From: Deltaproteobacteria bacterium HGW-Deltaproteobacteria-8
GTDB lineage: Bacteria; Desulfobacterota; Desulfovibrionia; Desulfovibrionales; Desulfovibrionaceae
Reading direction: 5' to 3'
Length of the DNA: 64,000 nucleotides
NCBI GenBank assembly: GCA_002840405.1
Contig: PHAR01000007.1
Location: 138,271 to 202,270 of the forward strand
This document shows positions 53,310 to 62,260 of the stretch, piece by piece (the stretch's first letter is position 1; each line of letters starts with the position of its first letter). The translations under genes and the position numbers were made by a program. Below the pieces are notes generated by a model, which was given only the letters and a program-made list of their open reading frames with translations, was not told where the DNA came from and made no database searches.

Positions 53310-54956
53310 CTACCCCGCCTGCGCTTCAGCCTGCGCCGAAACGCGGCCCCAGACCTCGGCCAGGAACATGGCGCGGGCCAGCAGCTCCTCCATGTCGCGG
53401 GTGTCCAGGCGTGGGTAGTGGTCGGCCAACACGGCCAGCAGCTCGTCCGGTGTCTTGCCGTCCTTCAGCTCGGCCACCAGGCTGCCGGTCAGCGCCTCGG
53501 CCGCCTTCTGCCAGGTGGCGGCCGGAACCGTTGCAGCGTCCAGGGCCTCCTGGTCCGGGAAGCGCGCCAGGTTGTCGTCCCCACCCTCGCCAGCCGTTAG
53601 CGCGGTGGTTTCTGTAATGCCGTTCGGCTTGCCCTTTGACGGGGGCACCTTGTCCTGGCCCTGGCCCTGATTCAGCCGCAGCACGGGCTCGTCGCCCTCG
53701 GGCAGGGGGATGCCCGCCTTCTCATGGGCCCAGGCTTCGGGGATGCGCATCACCTGCGCCAGTTTGGGCAGGGCCTCGGCCAGGTCATTCAGGTCCGCCG
53801 GGTCCGAGGTGTCGAACACGAAATACGGCAACAGCGCCGGGTCGGCCACGCCCTGGTTCAGCACGGCCAGGGGCAGCAGCAGCTGCTGCGTGATGGTGCT
53901 TGCTATCTGCCGGGCGTCGCTGGCCATGATGTCCAGGCGCACCTCGTCATGCACCTTGCCCAGGGCGTTGGTGCTGCTCTTGCCGTCGGCCTGGCTGGTC
54001 AGGGTGCCGCCCAGAATGGCTTTGCTCTGGCCGCGCTCGCAGTGGTCCAGCATGGCCATGAACGGGGCCTCGCTGCCCCTGGCCGCCTCCTTGAACTCAA
54101 TGAGCATGCCCTCGGGAATGATGCCTGCCGCGTCGTGCCCGATGGCCTGGATGGCCCGGCGCAGGGCGGCCTTGTCCTCCGGCTGGGCCGTGGTGGGATA
54201 GGTGCCCACGCGCAGGGGCAGGCCGTGGATCTCCAGGAACTCGGCGAAGTCGCCGCGCGCGTAGCCCTTCAAAAGAAACGTCCAGACCAGCACGCGGAAC
54301 AGGCCGGAGCGCGCCAGCCAACCGGATTTGCTGCGGTGGCGGTGCAGCACCCAGCCGAAGGGCTGGAGTTCCAGGCCCTCCATGCTGCCATCGCGCAGGC
54401 GCAGCACCTGGTGGTCCGTGGGCGCCAGCTGTAACCAGGTCTGTGGCCGGTGGTGCAGGCGAACCGGCACATGCACGCGGCCGTCATAGCCCCATTCGAT
54501 CTCTAGGGGCGCAAAGCCGTGGCCGATGGCGTCGGCCATGTCCAGCACCATGTCCTCAAAGTCCGGCATGCTGTCGAACTGCTCGCGCACGGCTTCGGCC
54601 ACGGCCTCGGCGCGCTTGTCCGGGTTCTTCGCCGTGCCCGAGCCCTTGCCGGGGTGGATGTTCCATTGCAGGCCCAGCAGCGCCCGGCGGCGCTTGGACA
54701 GCTCCGCATGCACGTGCTCGTCGCGGTCCTCAATCTCCGCGAACAGCTGGTGCTGGTCCAGGATGTTCCCGGCATCGGCGTCGGCCAGAATCTGGTTCAG
54801 CTTGCGCGGGGTCAGGCCGTTGGTCAGGCTGGCCAGGTACTCGCTGCGCAGCAGGGCCAGGGCCCCTGACTGCATGTCGCCGGACGAGCCGGAGCCCCCC
54901 TTGCGGAAGCTGGCCACAGCGACCTTAAACCGGTCAATAATCGAATTCGTCTTCAT
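53310..54956 (-). CDS. Portal protein (DUF935, Mu gp29-like)
   Basis: 548 residues from ATG 54956, overlapping the terminase gene by 23 bases. DUF935 features: NGLTPRKLNQILADADAGNILDQHQLFAEIEDRDEHV, LRVLVW-type LARSGLFRVLVWTFLLK, and KAILGGTLTSQADGK. It forms the dodecameric portal for DNA entry. Confidence 0.93.
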   Translation of the reverse strand: MKTNSIIDRFKVAVASFRKGGSGSSGDMQSGALALLRSEYLASLTNGLTPRKLNQILADADAGNILDQHQLFAEIEDRDEHVHAELSKRRRALLGLQWNIHPGKGSGTAKNPDKRAEAVAEAVREQFDSMPDFEDMVLDMADAIGHGFAPLEIEWGYDGRVHVPVRLHHRPQTWLQLAPTDHQVLRLRDGSMEGLELQPFGWVLHRHRSKSGWLARSGLFRVLVWTFLLKGYARGDFAEFLEIHGLPLRVGTYPTTAQPEDKAALRRAIQAIGHDAAGIIPEGMLIEFKEAARGSEAPFMAMLDHCERGQSKAILGGTLTSQADGKSSTNALGKVHDEVRLDIMASDARQIASTITQQLLLPLAVLNQGVADPALLPYFVFDTSDPADLNDLAEALPKLAQVMRIPEAWAHEKAGIPLPEGDEPVLRLNQGQGQDKVPPSKGKPNGITETTALTAGEGGDDNLARFPDQEALDAATVPAATWQKAAEALTGSLVAELKDGKTPDELLAVLADHYPRLDTRDMEELLARAMFLAEVWGRVSAQAEAQAG

Positions 54957-56589
54957 CGTTTCCGCTCCAGAGGTTGCGCGAGGTGGGGCCGGAATCCTTG
55001 GGCACGCGGTCAAAGGCCATGGTTACGAAGCCGCCCACGGCGATCTCCCACAGCATGTGCGTGGCGTCCGGGCCGTCATCGTGGTCGGCCAGGGGGAAAT
55101 GGCGGAATTGGTCAATAAGGGTGCGCTGGGAGGGGTGCAGGCGAATGCGCCCCTGGGCGAAGTATGGGTGCAGGCTTTCGATGCGCAGGGCCTTGTCCGC
55201 GTGGGGCACCACGCCCTTGGCCGGAATGACCATGCGCCGCTCCATGGCGCGGCGGATAAGCTCCGTGCGCAGAAACTCCTGGAACTGCACGGCCTCCACC
55301 GCCCACAGCAGGCAGCGGTACTGCGCGTGCATGGCCAGCACGTCTTCGATGATGCGGTCGGGCAGGCGCTTCTTGATGCTGGCCTCCACGACATCCAGGG
55401 TGCTGGTGTCGCGGCACCAGCCGCCCACCAGGATGGCCGAAGGGTCGCGGCTCTTGCCCTTCTTGCCAAGGGAAGGGTCCACCGCGCCGAAGAACAGCCA
55501 GTCGTGCCGTATGTCCACCCAAAAAGTGATGACCTGGGCAAAGGGCGCGTTGTCGCCCGCCAGGGGGTCATTCTGCTGCTCGCTGTCAAAGGCGTCGTGG
55601 CCGTCGCGGGCGCGCTTGAACATGAGCTTGTAGAGCGGCCGGGCGGACGGCCAGGAGACCACGGCCCCGGCCTCCATGCCCGCCGCGCGCTCCTGGTAAT
55701 AGGCCAGGGCGGCCGCCTCGCCCTCATTCAGCAAAGTCTCTTCCCAGGCGTCCCACAGGTCCATGCGGTCCGGCCATTGGAGGATGGCCCGGAAGCGCTT
55801 GTGCCTCCACAGGGGGTCGTTCAGCAGCCGGGACAGCACGGAATCGTAGTGCAGCACGGTGCCTATGATGAACACGTCCATGGTGTCGCCCGCCTCACCC
55901 AGGGAAAGCACGGTGCGGCGCAGCCAGCCTTCCAGCTTGTCGCGCTGTTCCGGGCTCTTGACGTTCTCGTCGTTCTCCAGGTCGTCGCAAATGACCAGGT
56001 CCGGGCGGTGGGGGCCGTGGCGCAAGCCGCGCATGCGCTTGCCCGCGCCAAAGGCTTGCAGCTTCACGTTGCCGGTGGTGATGACAACGCCCGCGTTCCA
56101 CACGCGGCCCTGGCCGGTGTGCTCCGGGAAATCCAGCGCCAGGCGCGGGTTTGAATCAAGCTCCGCCTTCAGGGACTCCAGCTGGGCGGCGGCCTGCTCA
56201 AAGGCGTCGGCTATTTCCAGGATGTAGCGCTTGCGGCCGGTTATGGCGCACCAGATGGCGAATTGCAGGCCCACCACCGTGGACTTTGCCTCGCCGCGCG
56301 GGGCGGCCACGGACAGGCGCTGGCCTTCGGGCAGGTCCACCAGGCCGGGCAGGGTTTCGTCCAGCCAGGTGTGCAGGATGCTATCGCCGTACTTGACGTA
56401 GTGCGGGAAATAGGTGCGCCTGAAGAACGCAAAGTCGCCCTGCACCTGCGCCTTGCGCTCTTTTGATGCCGCCGGGTCCGGCGCGAAGCCGGAGCACTCG
56501 GCCTCGATCTGCTGGCGCAGGGAGGAAGCCAGCTCGGCCAGCTCCCTCAAAAAGTCCTTTTTCCCAAACGCTCCCTTTTTCTCGGCCAT
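54934..56589 (-). CDS. Terminase large subunit (Mu gp28-like)
   Basis: 551 residues. ATPase motor: Walker A-like APRGEAKST (96-104), Walker B region PDLVICDDLENDE. Nuclease part: FGAVDPSLGKKGKSRDPSAILVGG and the acidic DHDDGPDAT near the end. It packages phage DNA by headful with the DUF1804 subunit. Confidence 0.93.
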   Translation of the reverse strand: MAEKKGAFGKKDFLRELAELASSLRQQIEAECSGFAPDPAASKERKAQVQGDFAFFRRTYFPHYVKYGDSILHTWLDETLPGLVDLPEGQRLSVAAPRGEAKSTVVGLQFAIWCAITGRKRYILEIADAFEQAAAQLESLKAELDSNPRLALDFPEHTGQGRVWNAGVVITTGNVKLQAFGAGKRMRGLRHGPHRPDLVICDDLENDENVKSPEQRDKLEGWLRRTVLSLGEAGDTMDVFIIGTVLHYDSVLSRLLNDPLWRHKRFRAILQWPDRMDLWDAWEETLLNEGEAAALAYYQERAAGMEAGAVVSWPSARPLYKLMFKRARDGHDAFDSEQQNDPLAGDNAPFAQVITFWVDIRHDWLFFGAVDPSLGKKGKSRDPSAILVGGWCRDTSTLDVVEASIKKRLPDRIIEDVLAMHAQYRCLLWAVEAVQFQEFLRTELIRRAMERRMVIPAKGVVPHADKALRIESLHPYFAQGRIRLHPSQRTLIDQFRHFPLADHDDGPDATHMLWEIAVGGFVTMAFDRVPKDSGPTSRNLWSGNDEDEFDY

Positions 56590-56592
56590 GGG

Positions 56593-57087
56593 TTACTCCT
56601 TGGCCAGCACTTCGCCGAAGGGCTCCAGAATCTCCACAAAGACGCTCGCATGCTGGGGGAAGCGCTCGCGGATGAAGTCGGACAGGCGGTTGACCACGGT
56701 GAGCGCCGTGGCCAGCTTGTTTGTTTCCGGCAACACCTTGCGGCTGGCCGCCACGGTTTTGTTGAAGCTGTCGGCCAGGCTGGCCAGCATATCCACCTTG
56801 GCCGCCGCGCCCAGCTCCGGGTTGGTGTTGATCTCGTCCATGAGGGCCTTGTGCTGGACCACGTAGTCCGCCAGCATCTGCCGGGCCACGTTCTCCATGC
56901 CCTCGCCCGCCAGCAGGGTGGCCGCACGCAGCTTGTCCCAATCCTCACCCGCTGCGCGCGCCTGCCGCTTCCACCGCTGGGCCGTGCTGTGCGGCACGCC
57001 CGCCTTGTCCGCCGCAAGTTCCAGCGGCAGGCGGTCATGTACATAGGCCGCGCGCAGGGCCGTGCGTTTGGAGTTGTCGTGGGCCAC
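56593..57087 (-). CDS. Terminase small subunit-type protein (DUF1804, Mu gp27 position)
   Basis: 164 residues: LRAAYVHDRLPLELAADKAGVPHSTAQRWKRQA is the HTH start, followed by WDKLRAATLLAGEGMENVARQ and PETNKLATALTVVNRLSDFI, all hallmarks of DUF1804. DNA-recognition subunit for packaging. Three bases before the large subunit. Confidence 0.87.
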   Translation of the reverse strand: MAHDNSKRTALRAAYVHDRLPLELAADKAGVPHSTAQRWKRQARAAGEDWDKLRAATLLAGEGMENVARQMLADYVVQHKALMDEINTNPELGAAAKVDMLASLADSFNKTVAASRKVLPETNKLATALTVVNRLSDFIRERFPQHASVFVEILEPFGEVLAKE

Positions 57088-57090
57088 GGC

Positions 57091-57453
57091 CTAGCCCCCC
57101 ATTTTCCCGCGTATCAGGTTCAGGCCCAGGGCCATCATGTCGTTAACGCCCGGTTCGGGGCGCTTCACGCCAGGCGTCACCACGCGCCCGGCGGCCACGT
57201 CGGCCCCGCGCGAGGTCAGGCGCGCCACAATGATGCCCCCCACGGTTACGTCCGCCACGGCGCTCAAATCAAGCAGCCCCTGCTCGGCCAGCCAGGCCAG
57301 CTCCGTGGCCAACTGGTCCGTGCTCATAGCGTGGCCCACGGCCTCCAGGCCGTGGCGCAGCACAAAGGCGTTGAGGGTATATTCCGGCGCGGCGGAAAGC
57401 AGACGCAAGACGACCAGGCGGCGGTCCTCGGAAAGCAGCTGGGCAAAGCTCAT
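57091..57453 (-). CDS. Mu gp26-like phage protein (VpaChn25_0724 family)
   Basis: 120 residues: RRLVVLRLLSAAPEYTLNAFVLRHGLEAVGH, then TELAWLAEQGLLDL and TSRGADVAAGRVVTPGVKRPEP. Winged-helix-like; function unknown. ATGA overlap with the DUF2730 gene. Confidence 0.85.
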   Translation of the reverse strand: MSFAQLLSEDRRLVVLRLLSAAPEYTLNAFVLRHGLEAVGHAMSTDQLATELAWLAEQGLLDLSAVADVTVGGIIVARLTSRGADVAAGRVVTPGVKRPEPGVNDMMALGLNLIRGKMGG

Positions 57454-57791
57454 TTGTCACCCCGCAGGTGATGCTCCAGCAGCAGGTTTAAGGGGCGCTC
57501 AATGCGCTGCATGGTGTCCGCTTGCCCCTTGATTGTGGCCTCCACAGCCTTGACGCTGCCCTCGATGGCTCCCAGGCGGTCCCGGATGGCATTGACCACC
57601 GTGGCGTCCGGCAGGGCCTTCTGCGCCTGCTCAAGCTCGGTCTGCTTTGTCGCCAGGGTCTGGCACTTCTTGTCGCAGTGGTCGCGCGCCACGAACTGTT
57701 TGCGTAGGCTCCACAGTACCCACAGGCCCAGGCCCTGGATGATGAGCACGATGGCCGAGGCCAGCTTGATGATGATGTCCCACCAGTCCAT
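57450..57791 (-). CDS. DUF2730 membrane protein (Mu gp25-like)
   Basis: 113 residues: one N-terminal TM (IIIKLASAIVLIIQGLGLWVLW), then a coiled coil (TKQTELEQAQKALPD to RLGAIEGSVKAVEATIKGQ). Conserved between lysis and packaging genes in Mu-like phages; function unknown. Confidence 0.86.
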   Translation of the reverse strand: MDWWDIIIKLASAIVLIIQGLGLWVLWSLRKQFVARDHCDKKCQTLATKQTELEQAQKALPDATVVNAIRDRLGAIEGSVKAVEATIKGQADTMQRIERPLNLLLEHHLRGDK

Positions 57792-57792
57792 T

Positions 57793-58419
57793 TTAACGGG
57801 CCTCCGTGGCGTTGACGGTCTTCGGGATGCCCTCCGCCCACTTGATGAGCTTCAGGTACTTGGCCTTGATGTCGCGGCAGAGCAGGGCGTTGTCGCGGTG
57901 CGTTATCTGCACGTCCTCGGGCGTCACTCCGCCCTGCTGAAATTCCCCGGCTTCAGTGGCCGGAACTCCTGCGGCTTCTCCAGCAGCGCCGGGGGCGGCG
58001 GCGGGGTGGCCACCAGCACTAACGCCGAAGCCGAGGGCCTCGTTGTACAGCCCCACCCAGCCAGGGCCGAAAGTGCAACGGCCAGCAACAGCGGTAACAG
58101 AGAGCGACGCATCGGCTATCCTCCGGTTGGTGATTTTCTTGCCTTGTTCCGCGATAGTCGTGCGGGCGGCGGCCAGCTCCCTGGCCAGCTCGTCGCGGCG
58201 GATGATCTCCGCGTCCACAATGCGCCGGGCGGTGTCGCTGGCCAGGCGATTGGCGGCCTCCTGTGCGGCCTCCAGCTTGGCGTACTTGGCATCGCCCAGG
58301 GCCTCGGCCTTGGTATAGCCGTCGTGGCGGCCGAAGACGTAGCAGCCCAGCAGGGCCAGCACGATGGCCAGGACAATGGCCGCCTTGCGGTAGGGGGAAG
58401 TGGGGTCAAAGGAAATCAT
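57793..58419 (-). CDS. Rz-like inner-membrane spanin
   Basis: 208 residues from ATG 58419, ATGA overlap with the transglycosylase stop. One TM helix (~13-30, AAIVLAIVLALLGCYVFG), then a long charged coiled coil (~38-95) and a flexible Ala/Gly stretch. An o-spanin is nested in another frame. It joins inner and outer membranes at lysis. Confidence 0.82.
   Translation of the reverse strand: MISFDPTSPYRKAAIVLAIVLALLGCYVFGRHDGYTKAEALGDAKYAKLEAAQEAANRLASDTARRIVDAEIIRRDELARELAAARTTIAEQGKKITNRRIADASLSVTAVAGRCTFGPGWVGLYNEALGFGVSAGGHPAAAPGAAGEAAGVPATEAGEFQQGGVTPEDVQITHRDNALLCRDIKAKYLKLIKWAEGIPKTVNATEAR
57924..58112 (-). CDS. Rz1-like outer-membrane spanin lipoprotein, nested in Rz
   Basis: 62 residues, start ATG 58112 with GGAGG, entirely inside Rz in another frame. 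Signal peptide with Cys22 (AGWGC, weak lipobox) and a Pro-rich mature part (PPPPPALLEKPQEF). This is the classic Rz1 embedded arrangement of lambda-like lysis cassettes. Confidence 0.8.
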   Translation of the reverse strand: MRRSLLPLLLAVALSALAGWGCTTRPSASALVLVATPPPPPALLEKPQEFRPLKPGNFSRAE

Positions 58420-59117
58420 CGGGCCACCTCGCAACGGATACCCGGCCCCCAGGCCAGGTACTTGGGCTGCCGCTTGAATAGGATCGCAGGCCCGTAGCGC
58501 GCGTTCTCGCGCTTGGCCGCCAGGCTGCGCCCGGCGTTGACGCTGGCGACGCTTTGCCAGAGGCCGGGGTCCAGGCCCTGGGCCTTGGCTTTGGCTTGGT
58601 CGCGCCAGACCCAGCCCAGCCCGCCGTTGTATGCCATGAGCGCCAGCGCCCAGGCGTCGCATTGAGTGGCAGGGGGAGTGGCCGCGCGAATGCGCCCCAG
58701 GTTGGCCAGGTCGTAGGCGCACAGCGCGCGGATGGCCCAGCCGGGATTGGTGGGGTTGGCCGGGCCGAGGTCCGGGCGGCTGCGCCCCAGGTCCTTGGCC
58801 GTGCCGGGCATGAACTGGCCCAGGCCGCGCGCGCCCACGGGGCTGACGGCCTCGGGGTTCCACCCGGATTCCTGTTCCAGCTGTGCGGCGAACACGGCCA
58901 CCGGGGCACCCAGCCCGGCCTCCACGCGGGCGGCGCGGATGACCTCGGAACGGTAACGGAGCGCGGCGGCGGGGATGGATTCGGCGTGGGCGGGCTTCGG
59001 GAAAAGGAAGCTGGACGCGGCGGAGAACAACAGCGCCGCCAGGAAAATCCCTACGCCCCACAGGAAACCGGCGCACACAAGCTCCAGGCATTCACGCCAA
59101 TTGATGCGTATGCCCAT
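58416..59117 (-). CDS. Lytic transglycosylase endolysin (SLT domain)
   Basis: 233 residues. N-terminal TM (~14-38) acts as a signal-anchor, then a lysozyme-like SLT domain: QLEQESGWNPEAVSPVGARGLGQFMPGTA with catalytic Glu ~83, and MAYNGGLG. It cleaves peptidoglycan to anhydro products. Confidence 0.9.
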   Translation of the reverse strand: MGIRINWRECLELVCAGFLWGVGIFLAALLFSAASSFLFPKPAHAESIPAAALRYRSEVIRAARVEAGLGAPVAVFAAQLEQESGWNPEAVSPVGARGLGQFMPGTAKDLGRSRPDLGPANPTNPGWAIRALCAYDLANLGRIRAATPPATQCDAWALALMAYNGGLGWVWRDQAKAKAQGLDPGLWQSVASVNAGRSLAAKRENARYGPAILFKRQPKYLAWGPGIRCEVAR

Positions 59118-59126
59118 GGCCGCCCC

Positions 59127-59498
59127 CTACAGCGCCAGGGCCACGCCCAGCATGGACGCGGCAACTATAAAGGACCGACGGGCGCAGGCCGCGATGAAGA
59201 GCCAATGGCAGCCGCAGGCCAGGCTGTGGTCCGGCGCGGCCTCCTTGAAGGCCAGCTCCTCACGCCAGGGCTTGACCAGGTAGCCGTGTGGCCGGGCGTA
59301 TGGGAACAGGCTCACGTCGAGCATGTAGCCGCCGCAGCCGCCCATGAGCACCCCGGCCAGCTTGTACATGAGCACCGGGGCCTGGTGCGGGGCCACAGCG
59401 GCCACCACCAGAATGAGCACATTGGCAAGGACGTTGGGCAGGGTCATGCGCGGGGCGCGCTTGTGCAGCCACGCGGCGAGGGCCTTGATCTTTTTCAC
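59127..59498 (-). CDS. Small membrane protein, holin candidate
   Basis: 123 residues with hydrophobic stretches at ~20-37, ~41-62 and ~105-123, one gene upstream of the endolysin, where Mu carries its holin-like lys genes. Frame begins at ATG 59498, GAGGCAACCCC upstream. The start of the upstream leader hairpin (ATG 59544) opens a different frame. Family not certain. Confidence 0.65.
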   Translation of the reverse strand: MKKIKALAAWLHKRAPRMTLPNVLANVLILVVAAVAPHQAPVLMYKLAGVLMGGCGGYMLDVSLFPYARPHGYLVKPWREELAFKEAAPDHSLACGCHWLFIAACARRSFIVAASMLGVALAL

Positions 59499-59541
59499 GG
59501 GGTTGCCTCCAGTGTTTTGGAGGCGAAGAAAACCGCCCCCA

Positions 59542-59599
59542 CATGCCGCCTATTCTAGGCGGCGCATGGGGGCAGGACAGGATGAAGGGGTTCAGTGGG
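59542..59599 (-). promoter_or_regulatory. Late leader copy C (before the lysis genes)
   Basis: GACAGG (59576-59581), two bases, GAAGGGGTTCAGT, G, GG; dyad TGAA-GGGG-TTCA (59583-59594). A 7-bp stem (59545-59551 with 59557-59563, loop of 5) ends at an ATG (59544), here opening a 94-codon frame that overlaps the holin gene out of frame. The place equals Mu Plys. ATCGTA lies 6 bases before the box. Confidence 0.72.
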
Positions 59600-59847
59600 A
59601 AGTACGATGCCCATTGAACAAAAGCAGAGATTAGTTCGTCATCGCAGATGAATAACATGAAATTAATGTGGTGGACACTGAACGAATAGAAGGAAGGTCC
59701 TAAGCGTAGGAGGCAAAAAAAATATAGCCAAGCTGGCCAAACGAAGGCATACAAAGAACAAACGAAACGATATGAGGTTTGCGCATCGAAGGTTTGTCTG
59801 GCTTCACTGCTGTATCAGCCTGTTACATCGAACACAGAAGGTCGGTT

Positions 59848-62157
59848 ATGCCACACACAAAGCTGACACCTGAACTTGTATCACTGGTCCACCATGTTGA
59901 GTTGAATAAAAGTGGGTGGAAGGATCGAGCAATTTCGAGGCTAACAGTTCTAGCAGCGTACTCAGCTAAGGGCGCTGTTGATGTTCAGAAAATTGCCGAA
60001 TGGTTCAATGGAAACACCTCATTTCACATATCTATGGAGGACATCAACCATACCAGCGACCTGCTTATTAAAGATGGAACTTTTATAAGCCTCGGTGGTG
60101 GCGTCTTTAAACTGTCAGAAAGCGCCTGTGCTGGCGTTGAACAAGACATAAAAGCAAATCAAGATCTCGAGGAATACGTTAAGAACAAATTTGAAAAGAT
60201 CGTTGCTGAAAAATGCCAGACTCTTCCTGTGGAAGATATCTGGCGTAAATTCAGTGATGGCTTTTTGAAGCCATATATTCAAGAAATGGGTGCAAGGGCA
60301 ATTGAATTAATCTCAGGGAAAAACTTGGATGTAAATTCAAATGGAAAGCTAACGAATTTTATCGAGCAGTGCCCAAACAATTTCAGAAGCAATATATGTG
60401 AAGCAGTCATAGAGCTCATAGACCCAGCTGATGTTCAAATTAGATCATATATTTGCGGGTTGATCAATTCATATTTTTTTTCAGAAGTTGGAAGCTTATC
60501 TGATGCGACAGTTTCATACATTACGAAAAGCATTAATAAGAAAATTGAACTTTCAATTTTTTTAGATACAAATTTTTTGTTCTCAATGCTAGATTTACAT
60601 GACAATCCAGCAAATGCTGCAGCAAAAAGTTTGCTTGAACTTGTTTCTGAACTGAAAGGAAATTTTAATATAAAATTGTATGTCTCTCCGATGACACTTG
60701 AAGAAGCAAGTACTGTGCTTGCATACTATGAAGTAAAACTTAGAGAACTAAATACGAAATCAAAGTTACTCGAAGTTGCTTCAAAAAGGCAGGAGATCAG
60801 TGGATTTACAAAAAAATTCATCGATGCCTCACTCAAAAGTGACGGAAAACTGTCAGCCAAAGACTACTTTGCGCCTTTTGCAAAGAACCTGTTGTCTGTC
60901 ATTCGCTCAAAGAATATCGAGTTGTATAACAGAAAGTATGACCACTACCATAAGGATCAGGATGTTATTGATGAAATTTTGGCCCAAATTGAATTTGAAA
61001 AGCGCAGAGGATGGGCAAAGCAAAAAGATTACACACAGCTTGAGCACGATATATGTTTAATGCATTTCGTACGCGACCTTCGCCCTCCTGTTTCTGAAAA
61101 TCCACTTGATGCAAAATATTGGATTTCAACAATTGACTACAAGCTGTTGGGGTACGATAAATTTGTTTCACACACTAGATATAAAGATGTTCTATGCATG
61201 CACCCATCGACACTGATCCAAATGTTACAGTTTTGGATTCCCCGGACAGAAAAACTTGAGCAGGCAATGGTTAGCAACATGAGGCTTCCATTGTTACTGG
61301 CATCTGGGTTTGACGCGCACGCAGAACAAGTGACTTTTGATATTCTGTCTTCTCTGTCGTCTTATGAGAATATTGACAGCTTAGGCGAAGATACAATAAC
61401 GAGAATTCTTGTTAACGAAGGGCTTCGCCAACGCGTAGAAAACTCTGTAACGGTCGAGGATAAGGTTGAGCAAGTCTACGAGGCTATTATTGAAGACAAC
61501 AAAAATATTTCAGAAGAGTTGGCAAATGCTGTTAATATACGTAACATGATAGAACAAGAATCACTGCAGCTTAAGGATAAACAAGCAAAACTTTTAAGTG
61601 AAATTGAAAATGCTCGAATTCAGCAATCAATAAAAGACCAAGCTGCTTCAAGGCTATTGCTAACGAATACCACTCTAAGCAACAGGGTTGACGAACTAAC
61701 AACTAACGTTTCACAGCTAACACTACAGCTAGAGATAGTTGAAAAAGATAAACTTTTGGCCAAGCGGATGATTGCTATTAGTAAAGCCGAGCGTGCTTTT
61801 CTGTTGCGACATTTCTACGCGCCGATGTTGTTGTTGTTAATTATTGTAATTGCGTTTAAGTTGTTTGTACAAACTTCACTTGGCTCGATTATTGTAGTTT
61901 CAACAATAGCACTGTTTATTTTTATTATTTGGATTCATATCTCGTGTTTGAAATGGACCAAGTCAGAACAATTGCAAGGTCTAAGTATATTCTTTTATAT
62001 TAACAAAATCCGCAAGTGGATTTATGCACTATTGGGAACAGCTTTTTTTGCGTGGATAATTTGGCTATCTCAAGAAATTTTTAAGAACCACCTTGCTGAT
62101 AAAACGGTCACCATAGATAACTTGCATTCATTTGTTGTTCAGCTCTTTTCTCGGTAA
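59848..62157 (+). CDS. Winged-helix/PIN nuclease-like protein with coiled coil and C-terminal membrane anchor (cargo, candidate defence gene)
   Basis: 769 residues from ATG 59848 with AGAAGG; a longer TTG-started frame lacks a site. Strongly AT-rich and on the plus strand inside minus-strand phage DNA. Residues ~1-95 are winged-helix-like (VDVQKIAEWF, TSDLLIKDGTFISLGGGVF). Residues ~235-445 form a PIN-type core: FLDTNFLFSML (Asp240), MTLEEAS (Glu285/286), LEHDICLMHF (Asp401), STIDYKLLG (Asp430). Residues ~540-645 are a coiled coil. Three TM helices follow at ~658-676, ~680-699 and ~724-742. A membrane-tethered RNase-type effector would fit abortive infection or superinfection exclusion. It has no antitoxin-like neighbour. 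Family unknown to me. Confidence 0.72.
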   Translation: MPHTKLTPELVSLVHHVELNKSGWKDRAISRLTVLAAYSAKGAVDVQKIAEWFNGNTSFHISMEDINHTSDLLIKDGTFISLGGGVFKLSESACAGVEQDIKANQDLEEYVKNKFEKIVAEKCQTLPVEDIWRKFSDGFLKPYIQEMGARAIELISGKNLDVNSNGKLTNFIEQCPNNFRSNICEAVIELIDPADVQIRSYICGLINSYFFSEVGSLSDATVSYITKSINKKIELSIFLDTNFLFSMLDLHDNPANAAAKSLLELVSELKGNFNIKLYVSPMTLEEASTVLAYYEVKLRELNTKSKLLEVASKRQEISGFTKKFIDASLKSDGKLSAKDYFAPFAKNLLSVIRSKNIELYNRKYDHYHKDQDVIDEILAQIEFEKRRGWAKQKDYTQLEHDICLMHFVRDLRPPVSENPLDAKYWISTIDYKLLGYDKFVSHTRYKDVLCMHPSTLIQMLQFWIPRTEKLEQAMVSNMRLPLLLASGFDAHAEQVTFDILSSLSSYENIDSLGEDTITRILVNEGLRQRVENSVTVEDKVEQVYEAIIEDNKNISEELANAVNIRNMIEQESLQLKDKQAKLLSEIENARIQQSIKDQAASRLLLTNTTLSNRVDELTTNVSQLTLQLEIVEKDKLLAKRMIAISKAERAFLLRHFYAPMLLLLIIVIAFKLFVQTSLGSIIVVSTIALFIFIIWIHISCLKWTKSEQLQGLSIFFYINKIRKWIYALLGTAFFAWIIWLSQEIFKNHLADKTVTIDNLHSFVVQLFSR

Positions 62158-62260
62158 TTGTATTTTCCTTCTGCGCTTTTATGTGAATAGACAATTAGCC
62201 CTTAGCGCATTTTACGTAATTGTTTGACTTTCTATTGCGAATCTTATTTCTTGCCACGCT

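Noticed and set aside
59848-62157. PIN gene as a classical toxin-antitoxin pair
   Set aside because: No small antitoxin-like frame lies within 100 bases on either side; the protein is far longer than VapC and has TM helices.
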